From DATJOJ01 sp035507035 (GTDB lineage: Bacteria; Acidobacteriota; Terriglobia; Terriglobales; Acidobacteriaceae): a stretch of DNA of 64,000 nt. Each line of letters starts with the position of its first letter. The stretch's first letter is position 1. Of this stretch, positions 37,050 through 44,790 are shown piece by piece. Under the pieces are notes generated by a model. The model was not told the DNA's origin and searched no databases. It saw only the letters and a list, made by a program, of their open reading frames with translations. The translations under genes and the position numbers were made by a program. The stretch spans positions 178,527 through 242,526 of the forward strand of contig DATJOJ010000061.1 of assembly GCA_035507035.1 (NCBI GenBank). Reading direction: 5' to 3'.

Positions 37050-37991
37050 ATGCCACGAACATCCAAAAATTCGAAGCTGTCGGCGACATTCACGATCACT
37101 TTGCCGGCAACCTCCGCCAACCTTGGACCGGCCTTCGACGCCGCTGCGCTAGCACTGTCAATGTTCCTTCGCGTCCATGCAAAGTCAGCCGATGAAATGT
37201 CGATCACGGCGCGAGGCGTTGACGCGGACATCTGCGGCGACATGCGCGATCACCTCATTTTGAATACCTATCGCCAGATTCTTGATCGCGAATGCAGGCG
37301 TGTGGCTCCCCTCCGTTTGCGCTTGGATAACGAAATTCCCATCGGCAAGGGTTGCGGATCGTCAGCCGCCGCTCGGCTCGCGGGAATTGCCCTGGCCAAT
37401 CACTATGGACATCTCGACTGGGACGGCAATCGCATCGTGATGGAAGCCGCTCGGTGCGAAGGCCATGTTGACAATGTTGCCGCCTGTTGGCTTGGCGGGC
37501 TCGCCATCGGCCGCATCTCTGATGATGGCCAGGTCCATGTTGCCCGCATGCTTCCAAAAGGGAAGTGGCCCCTGTTGCTGGCAATTCCCGACCAGAGTCT
37601 TCCGACCGAGGAGGCGCGGCGAATTTTACCCAAGTTCTATGAACGAAACGATGCGGTCACCAACATTCAGAACTCCATGTTGCTGCTCGCGGCGCTTACC
37701 GAAGGAAACGAACCGTTGCTCGCAGCCGCGCTCGAAGACCGCATCCACCAGCCTTATAGGGCACAGCTCTGTCCGCTACTACCTGCTCTACAGCCATTGT
37801 CAAAACAGAGAGGAATTCTGGGAGTCGCGCTTAGCGGCGCCGGGCCTTCGGTCCTAATCTTTCTTGATGCGAAGGCGAGCCCTCGCAAAGTCAGCCAGCG
37901 GGTGAGGCAACAACTCACCAGGCAGGGTCTCGCTGCAACCTTGATCGGCGCCAGGATCACGCGTCGCGGCGCCGCCCAGAGCTTGTGCTAA
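37050..37991 (+). CDS. thrB: Homoserine kinase
   Basis: A 313-residue GHMP-family kinase that phosphorylates homoserine to O-phosphohomoserine with ATP. The N-terminal LPATSANLGPAFDA (about 18-31) and the ATP loop PIGKGCGSSAAA (about 96-107) are present; the usual GLGSS reads GCGSS. The C-terminal GVALSGAGPSVLIFLD is typical. The start is ATG 37050, about 18 bases after thrC, so the genes are co-transcribed. The product feeds ThrC. Confidence 0.9.
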   Translation: MPRTSKNSKLSATFTITLPATSANLGPAFDAAALALSMFLRVHAKSADEMSITARGVDADICGDMRDHLILNTYRQILDRECRRVAPLRLRLDNEIPIGKGCGSSAAARLAGIALANHYGHLDWDGNRIVMEAARCEGHVDNVAACWLGGLAIGRISDDGQVHVARMLPKGKWPLLLAIPDQSLPTEEARRILPKFYERNDAVTNIQNSMLLLAALTEGNEPLLAAALEDRIHQPYRAQLCPLLPALQPLSKQRGILGVALSGAGPSVLIFLDAKASPRKVSQRVRQQLTRQGLAATLIGARITRRGAAQSLC

Positions 37992-38056
37992 GCAAAGAAC
38001 ATGAAAAAGGGGAGGCAATCGGGGAGTCAATGCAGGACTGAACCTAAAGCTGACTT

Positions 38057-38299
38057 CTAGTGAACCTGATAGGGGCCTCCGTTGAGCGCCTGCTCAGACA
38101 TCATAATGCTGAACAAGTACTCTTCGAAGGTGAGGCCAGGATCGTCTGCAAAGCGCTCCGGATAGGAATGGAGCGCCAGCAGGAAGTTGTTGATTTCTCG
38201 CTGCGCATCGACTTCAGCCGTGGGGGCGGCAAAGCCTACCGTGATTGAACCATACCTCTTGTTTGCCATCCGTCGGTCTCCCTGTTTGAGAAAAGCCAT
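38057..38299 (-). CDS. Small protein of unknown function
   Basis: An 80-residue soluble protein. AAGGAG lies nine bases before the ATG at 38299, the best start; a later in-frame ATG at 38269 also exists. The C-terminal half is helical with FEEYLFSIMMSEQ and the sequence ends GGPYQVH. No signal peptide, metal motif or known domain is visible. It stands alone between thrB (opposite strand) and a palindrome. Confidence 0.55.
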   Translation of the reverse strand: MAFLKQGDRRMANKRYGSITVGFAAPTAEVDAQREINNFLLALHSYPERFADDPGLTFEEYLFSIMMSEQALNGGPYQVH

Positions 38300-38396
38300 A
38301 CTTCAGCACTCCTTGGCCAGTTGAACTTCGGCCAATGTTACAGAGAGGGGAGTGCTGAGAATATTCGGCACGACAGGGGGTGTAAATGGCACTCTA

Positions 38397-38443
38397 GTGC
38401 TACGGGATTCCCCTTAGTTAGGGGCGGGGGAATTCCGTAGCAC
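38397..38443. repeat. 17-bp near-perfect palindrome
   Basis: GTGCTACGGGATTCCCC (38397-38413) pairs with GGGGAATTCCGTAGCAC (38427-38443) around a 13-base loop, with one G-T wobble. It lies in the 215-base gap downstream of the DinB gene and upstream of the small gene. There is no T-tract, so it reads as a dispersed palindrome rather than a standard terminator. Confidence 0.6.
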
Positions 38444-38514
38444 ATGTCACATAATCGTCATAAGAAACGCTTTTTCTTGACGTTAACCTCGAGGATTGAA
38501 ACTTAAACCTCAAC

Positions 38515-39084
38515 TTATTGGCCCCGGCTCGCCGGTGGCACGACCCCGTTCATTCTCAGGTACTCCACCATCTGGCCGTAATGGTCGAAGGGGTGCCATA
38601 ACGCGATATTTGCGATCATGAGACGACTCATTTTGCCTTCGCCAAAGGGGGCCTTGACCAGATCGGTTTGATTTTTCTCGCTGACGCTCGCCATGGCTTT
38701 GTGGAGATAGGTAAACGAATCCTTGAGAAACTTCATAATGTCAGCTTTGCTGGTGATGGAGTCCGGCCCATTCTCGCTCCCCAGATTGACGGGAGGCTTT
38801 TCTTCGAGAATCGCGGCGCCGAACATATAATTCACCGCTGCCACGTGCTTCACCTGCTGTGCGAAGGTACGAACGCCCTTGAATTCGCCATTGGTCGGCG
38901 CAAACGAATATTTGTCCTCTGGCATGGCATCTGCCGCCGGCACGAATTCTCCTTCCACCACAGTGATCGAGTGATCTTCAATTTGCGAAACGGTGCGGTG
39001 CTCTGTGGTTGTCATCTGGCTGAAAGCGAGCCCGGCACACGCAGTGACGAACACGAAAACGGGGAGCCACTTCACATTTTTCAT
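38515..39084 (-). CDS. Exported DinB-family protein
   Basis: A 189-residue protein with a signal peptide ending near LAFSQ (residue 22). The mature part is a DinB-type four-helix fold. The metal-binding His are in QVKHVAAVNY (about 79) and HPFDHYGQMVEYL (about 168 and 172). DinB proteins are often thiol-dependent or unknown enzymes; no activity is assigned. AAGGAG lies seven bases before the ATG at 39084. An open frame runs on upstream on this strand, but it only shadows the MFS gene. It is the last gene of a minus-strand series (PIG-L, APC, MFS, DinB). Confidence 0.82.
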   Translation of the reverse strand: MKNVKWLPVFVFVTACAGLAFSQMTTTEHRTVSQIEDHSITVVEGEFVPAADAMPEDKYSFAPTNGEFKGVRTFAQQVKHVAAVNYMFGAAILEEKPPVNLGSENGPDSITSKADIMKFLKDSFTYLHKAMASVSEKNQTDLVKAPFGEGKMSRLMIANIALWHPFDHYGQMVEYLRMNGVVPPASRGQ

Positions 39085-39122
39085 TGAAATCTCCTTGGAT
39101 TTGAGTGCAGAGACGAAGCCTG

Positions 39123-40394
39123 CTAGTCGCGAACCACTGACGGCGCAAATTCCAGTTCGTGCGAAGTCAGACGATAGCGGCGCACGGCCACCAATCCTAA
39201 CACCAACGCAACTGCGGACCAAAGTAGAGCGCTGGGTACGCCCACCCAGCTGGCCACCGCTCCCCAGGCAGCGCTGCCCGCCGCCATCCCTCCTTGCAGC
39301 ACTAGAAGGTACATCGACAGGGCCCGCGCGCGCAGAAAGGACGGCGACATGGTTTGTGCCGCGACATTCAGACAAGCGAGAATGCCAATCCATGCCGTGC
39401 CGCTCAGGAATAAAACCAGGGCCAGCAAACCGAAGCTGTGAACCTCTCCTGCGGCAAACGTCATCACTGCGTAAACCATGATTGCGAATGCCACCAATCC
39501 GTCGACCGACAAGTGGCTGCGCAGACGCGGGAGAAATGCTGCACCCGTCAGCGCGCCCAAGCCAAACGAACCGAGCAACAGTCCGTATCCAGTTGCGCCA
39601 TGAGGACGCGCCACCAGAGGAAGTAACGCCAGCAGCGAACTTGCGCCCAAACTGAAAGCGCCCGTGCGGATCAGCACCGAGCGCACCACCGGCGCACTGC
39701 GAACGTAGCGTATGCCGGTCAGAATCGCTTCCCGTACGCTGCCTTTTTCCATGTTCTCGAAGTGCGCACGCTTCCAGCGGTACAAGAAAAAAATTACTCC
39801 AAAAAATGACGCTGCATTCAGCAGAAATGCAAACCCCGATCCGGCCAGAGCAATCACCATTCCGCCCAATGCGGGCCCGACCGCTCGCGCTACGTTGTAA
39901 CCTACCGAATTCAACGCGACCGCAGGAGCGTGGCATTCGGCAGAAACGACTTCCGGCGTAATCGCCTGCCACGCTGGATCGTTCATCACCGCCCCCAGGC
40001 CGAGGATGAACGTGAGCAGAAGTAACGACCAAGGCGTCACCGATCCCAGCAGGCTCATCACCCCCAGCGCTCCTGCCGCCAAGACCATCCAGCCTTGCGT
40101 GATCAGCAGAAAGCGCCGTCGGTCCACCATGTCCGCCAGCGCGCCAGCGGGAAGAATCACGAGAAAAACTGGCAGCGTGGCGGCACCTTGCACCAGACTC
40201 ACCATCAACGGGGACATCGTGAGCTGGGTCATCAGCCAGCCAGCGCCGACGTTTTGCATCCAGGTCCCCGTGTAGGAGACGACTGAGGCGATCCACAGCG
40301 AGCGGAATAGCGGTTCGCGAAGCGGTGCCCAAGGAGACAATGCCGCTCGCTTTGGCAAACTTGACGTCACGGTTGTGTCCGCTGCATGCGCCAT
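39123..40394 (-). CDS. MFS transporter (EntS/MFS_3 type)
   Basis: A 423-residue major facilitator with about 12 helices. The first motif is SLWIASVVSYTGTWMQNVGAGWLM, shortened in the protein to the EntS-like pattern, and motif A appears as GALADMVDRRRFLL (about 80-93). It resembles enterobactin-exporter-type proteins, but substrate cannot be inferred. I start at ATG 40394, which gives a 44-base gap to the APC permease; a longer frame to 40490 would overlap that gene's end. Ribosome site is weak (AGGGGAAA). Confidence 0.85.
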   Translation of the reverse strand: MAHAADTTVTSSLPKRAALSPWAPLREPLFRSLWIASVVSYTGTWMQNVGAGWLMTQLTMSPLMVSLVQGAATLPVFLVILPAGALADMVDRRRFLLITQGWMVLAAGALGVMSLLGSVTPWSLLLLTFILGLGAVMNDPAWQAITPEVVSAECHAPAVALNSVGYNVARAVGPALGGMVIALAGSGFAFLLNAASFFGVIFFLYRWKRAHFENMEKGSVREAILTGIRYVRSAPVVRSVLIRTGAFSLGASSLLALLPLVARPHGATGYGLLLGSFGLGALTGAAFLPRLRSHLSVDGLVAFAIMVYAVMTFAAGEVHSFGLLALVLFLSGTAWIGILACLNVAAQTMSPSFLRARALSMYLLVLQGGMAAGSAAWGAVASWVGVPSALLWSAVALVLGLVAVRRYRLTSHELEFAPSVVRD

Positions 40395-40438
40395 TTTAGT
40401 GTCTGGAATTTCCCCTGGACGCGCTTTCGTGAATGACC

Positions 40439-41926
40439 CTAGGAGCCGGCAATCTGCACCCCATGGTCCAACTGCGATGCGAATGGCCAATCACGTCGGC
40501 GCCAGGCGCGCAAGAAAAAAATCACAATGCCACTCACTAAAATCAGTGCGGCATAGCGCACCTGCGTGAGGGAATTCGAGCGCGAGATAAGAATAAAAAC
40601 GAATCCTACAAACGCCACCAAGGCCGGTACTGGATACAGCCACATGCGAAACGGACGTGGTATCTCCGGGCGCCGAATGCGAAGTACGATCACACCGATG
40701 GCTTGCACCAGAAATTGCAGCGTGATGCGAATTACGACCAAAGCCGCAATAACATCAGCCAGCGAGAGAAAACAAAGCAGGGCTGCAACCGCACCCATGC
40801 TCAGCAGAGAAATGTAAGGGAAGCGATATTCCGGGTGAAGCTTGGCAAACACCTGAAAATAATTTCCATCAAGCGCCGCGGCATACGGGACGCGCGAATA
40901 GCTCAGCAGTACGGAAAAAACCGAGGCGAACGCCGTCCACATCACCAGCGCGGTCACCAGCGTTGCCGCCCACGGCCCGTATACGCGGCGCATGAAAATT
41001 GACGCCACATACAACCCGCTCTCCGAGTTGTGAGAGGCCGTGATTTCTTGCCAGGGAATCACGCCCAGAATGCTGACGTTCATCAGCAAATATAGACAGG
41101 CAATCAATAAAATGGATAGCAACAGTGCGCGAGGAATGGTTTTTCCGGGATCCTTTACTTCACCTCCCAAGAAACACACGTTGTAGTATCCCCAATAGGT
41201 ATATGTCGCCAACAGCATTCCGGGCCCCAAAGTCAGAAAGAAATGACGCGACAGAGTGAATGCCCCCGGTGGAAAACTGAAGGCGCGGGCTGCATTAAAG
41301 TGCGTCAGGCCTGTAACGATAATCCACAAAATCGTCCCCACCGCTCCCACCCAAAGCACCTTGGAGAGCCACACAATATTTGTGATTTTGCGATAGAGAA
41401 GCACAACCGCGAGCAGCACCATCCCGATGGCGACGAATGTTCCTCCAGAAACCAGCCATCGCACTTGTAGCCCGCCCAGAAACGGAATCGGCAAGCCCCA
41501 GTTGTGAACCGCGTACTGACGCTGCAATCCAGGCCAGAAATACGCGGCGTATCCAGCCATGCCAAGCGCGCCGGTGGCGATCGACATCGGTGCGCTGAAT
41601 GAAAGTTGCCAGATGAAAAGAAATGAAATCAGCTTGCCCCAGCGATCTGAGCCGTAAATCTCGCGCAAGTAGCGATACGATCCGCCCGAACCCGGCATAG
41701 CCGCGCCCAACTCCGCCCATATCAATCCATCGCACGCAGCGAACACCGCCCCCAAAATCCAGCCCAGGATGGCTTGCGGTCCGCCCATCGCGCCAATCAC
41801 GAGCGGAATGGTGATAAACGGCCCAACGCCGATCATCTCCGTCATATTCAGAGCAGTAGCGCTGGTCACGCCTATGCCCCGAATTAACTGCGGTGAAGAG
41901 GAATCGGATTGCGAAGAAGAGTGCAT
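40439..41926 (-). CDS. APC-family amino acid permease
   Basis: A 495-residue inner-membrane transporter with about 12 helices, which imports or exchanges amino acids or amines. Helix 1 has the APC unwound motif NMTEMIGVGPFI (about 27-38), and PGSGGSYRYLREIYG follows helix 2, as in the LAT-like branch. The substrate is unknown. I take ATG 41926 (MHSSSQSD) over the longer frame, which would run into the PIG-L gene's end. It lies 37 bases after PIG-L on the same strand, so co-transcription is likely. Confidence 0.88.
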   Translation of the reverse strand: MHSSSQSDSSSPQLIRGIGVTSATALNMTEMIGVGPFITIPLVIGAMGGPQAILGWILGAVFAACDGLIWAELGAAMPGSGGSYRYLREIYGSDRWGKLISFLFIWQLSFSAPMSIATGALGMAGYAAYFWPGLQRQYAVHNWGLPIPFLGGLQVRWLVSGGTFVAIGMVLLAVVLLYRKITNIVWLSKVLWVGAVGTILWIIVTGLTHFNAARAFSFPPGAFTLSRHFFLTLGPGMLLATYTYWGYYNVCFLGGEVKDPGKTIPRALLLSILLIACLYLLMNVSILGVIPWQEITASHNSESGLYVASIFMRRVYGPWAATLVTALVMWTAFASVFSVLLSYSRVPYAAALDGNYFQVFAKLHPEYRFPYISLLSMGAVAALLCFLSLADVIAALVVIRITLQFLVQAIGVIVLRIRRPEIPRPFRMWLYPVPALVAFVGFVFILISRSNSLTQVRYAALILVSGIVIFFLRAWRRRDWPFASQLDHGVQIAGS

Positions 41927-41963
41927 TGGAATAAAGCCAGATCTCAGTTCTTTCCGACTTCGA

Positions 41964-44675
41964 TTACTGCTTTCCCGCACTCAAGAGATTTACATAGAGC
42001 CGGATCGCGCCCGGAATGCCCGCCGGCAACTGGCGAAAGAAAGCATATCCCGTGTAAATATAAGTTCCTTTCCCATAACTGGCGCGCAGCAAACCGCCCT
42101 TTTGGTCAGCCTCGCCGGGATCGTGGCATGACAGTAACGGTTTGAAATGATCGTCCCATTTGTCCATGAAATACAGGCCACGTTCCTGCACCCATCCATC
42201 GAAATCTTTTTGCGTGATCCGATTCGGATAGTGGAAGACACTGTCATCCGGCGCGAGAATTTCGACCGGTGCCTCTTCGACAGAAACACGCGCCCGGCTC
42301 AGTTGTGCCGGATAGGGTGTGAACTTTCCTTCGTTGAAATCGCTCACTCCTGTGTTGTACTGCACGACCAGCGTGCCGCCGTTATAAACGTAATCCAGCA
42401 ATTTCTTGTTATTTGTTGCAATATCTTTCTGCGTATCGTAGGCGCGGATTCCCAACACGATGGTTCCGTACTGACTCAAACTTTCCGCGCTCAATTTCTC
42501 AGCCGGAATGAGAGTGACATTCATGCCAATTTGTTCCAGCACGGTCGGAATATCGTCGCCGGCTCCTTCGATGTAGCCGACCTTTAACCCGGCTGGAACG
42601 TTCACATCAACAACGCTCACATGCTGCACGGCAGGCTGATAGTAATAAAAAGTATTCAGGTCCTCGCGTGTGACTACCGTGTAACCTTCGCTATATTTCT
42701 TTCCCGCGGATTCGAAAACCGCCCGAATTTGCGTTGGCCCTTCCTGTAAGTTCGCGTGCTGCACTTTGAACTGCGACTCGATTTTCTGTCCGACATGGTC
42801 GAAATGTAGTGCCAGTTCAGCCGGTTCCACGCGCCAGCCGTCCGGTACCTCGAGATGAAGCTTTCCCTCCGCAGCATCGGGCAGATTGCTGGAGACCGCA
42901 ACTTTCACCTGGTTCGCACCCTGGTTTTGCGTCGGAATCACCTGCTCACCCGGATCGAGTAAGACCGAAAATGACGGCGCCACCGCGATGGCACGCTCCA
43001 GTTCTCGTCCATCGGGGCCTTTGTAACGAACCATTGCGACCGCGTGGGCTGTAATTTCGGTTCCGTCGACCACGTAGCGAGCGTGAGCTTGCAGCGGAGG
43101 GGGAGGGAAGGGAAGCGTAATATATCGCGGCTCGTCGATCGTATTGATCGCATCCCGCTCCGGGTCATTGCGGTGCCAGTAAGGTCGCGTGTACGGCGCA
43201 TCGTCGGGAACTGTGACCTTCAGAGTCACGCTCGAGGCACTGGACGATCCGTTTTCTTCCGTGCTCTTCCAGCCCGGAGGCAGGTCTAAGGCAATCTGCT
43301 TGATCTCTAGCTTGGGTTTGCTGATGAATCGCGCATCCACATTGAAGCTCTGCCCAGGCACAGCCATAAACGCATCATCGGCATTTTCAGCAACGGGAAC
43401 ATCAACTTCAACGCGAAACTCTACACCCGCCGCCAGACTCACCGCCCTCTCGAATTGATCTTCTTTGGTTTGGAGCGCGGTCAGCACTGTATTCTTGCTT
43501 GCCGAGTTCATACTCGACGACTGAACTCGCTTGATGGTTTGCCGCGTTCTTTGTAAGCCTTTCGTCAGAGGCACAATCGCCCCTGCTGGATCCTTATCCG
43601 CTGCGGTCCCCGCTGCCTCAACATCACTTTGCACTTCGAGCAGGGCCGGTTTCAGGAACGGAGCTTTTCCCGCATCATCGCCGATCTGTGTTACCAATCC
43701 CGGCAGCGTCGTATCGATCCCGTCAAAAAAATCCTTTTCGTGCCCCTTTTCGCCGAACGCTTTCGGCAGAACCGAATCTACGAGTTTGTAGAATGCAAAC
43801 CGATCGCCGGGATCGATCGTCCATTGTCCTGCGCCTTGGGAAAGCTGGTGCCGCAATCCCTCCATGGCGTATTGCGCATACGACATACCCAACGCCGGAC
43901 TAAACGCGCCGGTATTCAGCTTGACCGTGTAATTCTCATCCGCACAGCTCGTCGCACCAAACCCGCACACGTTTCCAATGTAAAGTTTCTTTGCCTGCCA
44001 AGGCTGCAAGCCTTCTTTGATTTGCTCGGGAAATTGATTGGGATCGCCTGCGGCGCGAAATGCCTCGCGCGTCAAAATCGACGAGGCCTGATGATGTCCG
44101 TGGCCATCGCGATTAGTCCCACTGAATCGCGCCACTAGCACATCCGGCCGAAACGTCCGAATCACCCGTACCATGTCGCCGAGAGGAATTTCATGTCCCT
44201 GCCACTTCTGGAAAGTTTCTTCGGATGTCTTCGAATATCCGAAATCTGCTACTCGCGTGAACCGCTGCTCGACTCCGTAATAGCGATCCGCCGCCGTGAG
44301 CTCCAGCGTTCGCAGCACGCCTAGCACATCAAAAAGATTGCTGCCCAGCTTGTTCTGTCCGCCTTCGCCCCGATTCAGTGTCAGCAGCAGAACCGTGTCT
44401 CCCTTGCCTCGCGATTCTAGCGTCAACATGCCGCCATCCTCGTCGTCGGGATGCGCCACCGTTTGCATCAAACGCGCTGTCGTTCCGAGGCGCAAAATCA
44501 TCTCTTTAAGTCCCGCGATACCGGTATCGACGGGCAATGGCTCGGTCGGGCTTGCCGAATCCGGTTCAACATCGGGGGCTGCAGAGGCGCCAAGCACAAA
44601 AACAAAGATAAAAATCAGCGAAAGGCGCAGAAACCCATATCCGCGCCGCGACCGCTGGCGGTTGTGACGTTCCAT
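41964..44675 (-). CDS. Large secreted PIG-L deacetylase-like protein
   Basis: A protein of about 903 residues, far longer than the roughly 220-300 of stand-alone PIG-L enzymes. A basic N-terminus leads to a signal peptide or anchor (about 18-35). The PIG-L domain (about 55-310) has the zinc motif AHPDDE at 74-79 and GHGHHQAS near 200, so it should hydrolyse N-acetyl sugars. The middle (about 410-720) is beta-rich and looks like two Ig-like domains, one with NEW3-like PDGWRVEPAEL. The end (about 740-900) resembles a class I GATase-like fold without a seen catalytic triad. It heads a minus-strand series with an APC permease, an MFS exporter and DinB. Confidence 0.85.
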   Translation of the reverse strand: MERHNRQRSRRGYGFLRLSLIFIFVFVLGASAAPDVEPDSASPTEPLPVDTGIAGLKEMILRLGTTARLMQTVAHPDDEDGGMLTLESRGKGDTVLLLTLNRGEGGQNKLGSNLFDVLGVLRTLELTAADRYYGVEQRFTRVADFGYSKTSEETFQKWQGHEIPLGDMVRVIRTFRPDVLVARFSGTNRDGHGHHQASSILTREAFRAAGDPNQFPEQIKEGLQPWQAKKLYIGNVCGFGATSCADENYTVKLNTGAFSPALGMSYAQYAMEGLRHQLSQGAGQWTIDPGDRFAFYKLVDSVLPKAFGEKGHEKDFFDGIDTTLPGLVTQIGDDAGKAPFLKPALLEVQSDVEAAGTAADKDPAGAIVPLTKGLQRTRQTIKRVQSSSMNSASKNTVLTALQTKEDQFERAVSLAAGVEFRVEVDVPVAENADDAFMAVPGQSFNVDARFISKPKLEIKQIALDLPPGWKSTEENGSSSASSVTLKVTVPDDAPYTRPYWHRNDPERDAINTIDEPRYITLPFPPPPLQAHARYVVDGTEITAHAVAMVRYKGPDGRELERAIAVAPSFSVLLDPGEQVIPTQNQGANQVKVAVSSNLPDAAEGKLHLEVPDGWRVEPAELALHFDHVGQKIESQFKVQHANLQEGPTQIRAVFESAGKKYSEGYTVVTREDLNTFYYYQPAVQHVSVVDVNVPAGLKVGYIEGAGDDIPTVLEQIGMNVTLIPAEKLSAESLSQYGTIVLGIRAYDTQKDIATNNKKLLDYVYNGGTLVVQYNTGVSDFNEGKFTPYPAQLSRARVSVEEAPVEILAPDDSVFHYPNRITQKDFDGWVQERGLYFMDKWDDHFKPLLSCHDPGEADQKGGLLRASYGKGTYIYTGYAFFRQLPAGIPGAIRLYVNLLSAGKQ

Positions 44676-44790
44676 AACTAAAAGATTGTTTCTCTCGCGG
44701 GTGGGAGGCAAAAGTTTTTCCTGGTTAATACTCCATTCGACCGATTGGCGCAAAAACGGTTAGCGGCAACAATCCATAATCCTATCCGAA

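Noticed and set aside
38515..40332. A 605-codon open frame on the minus strand
   Set aside because: Only its last 190 codons (the DinB protein) are real. The rest overlaps the MFS exporter in another frame and has no family features.
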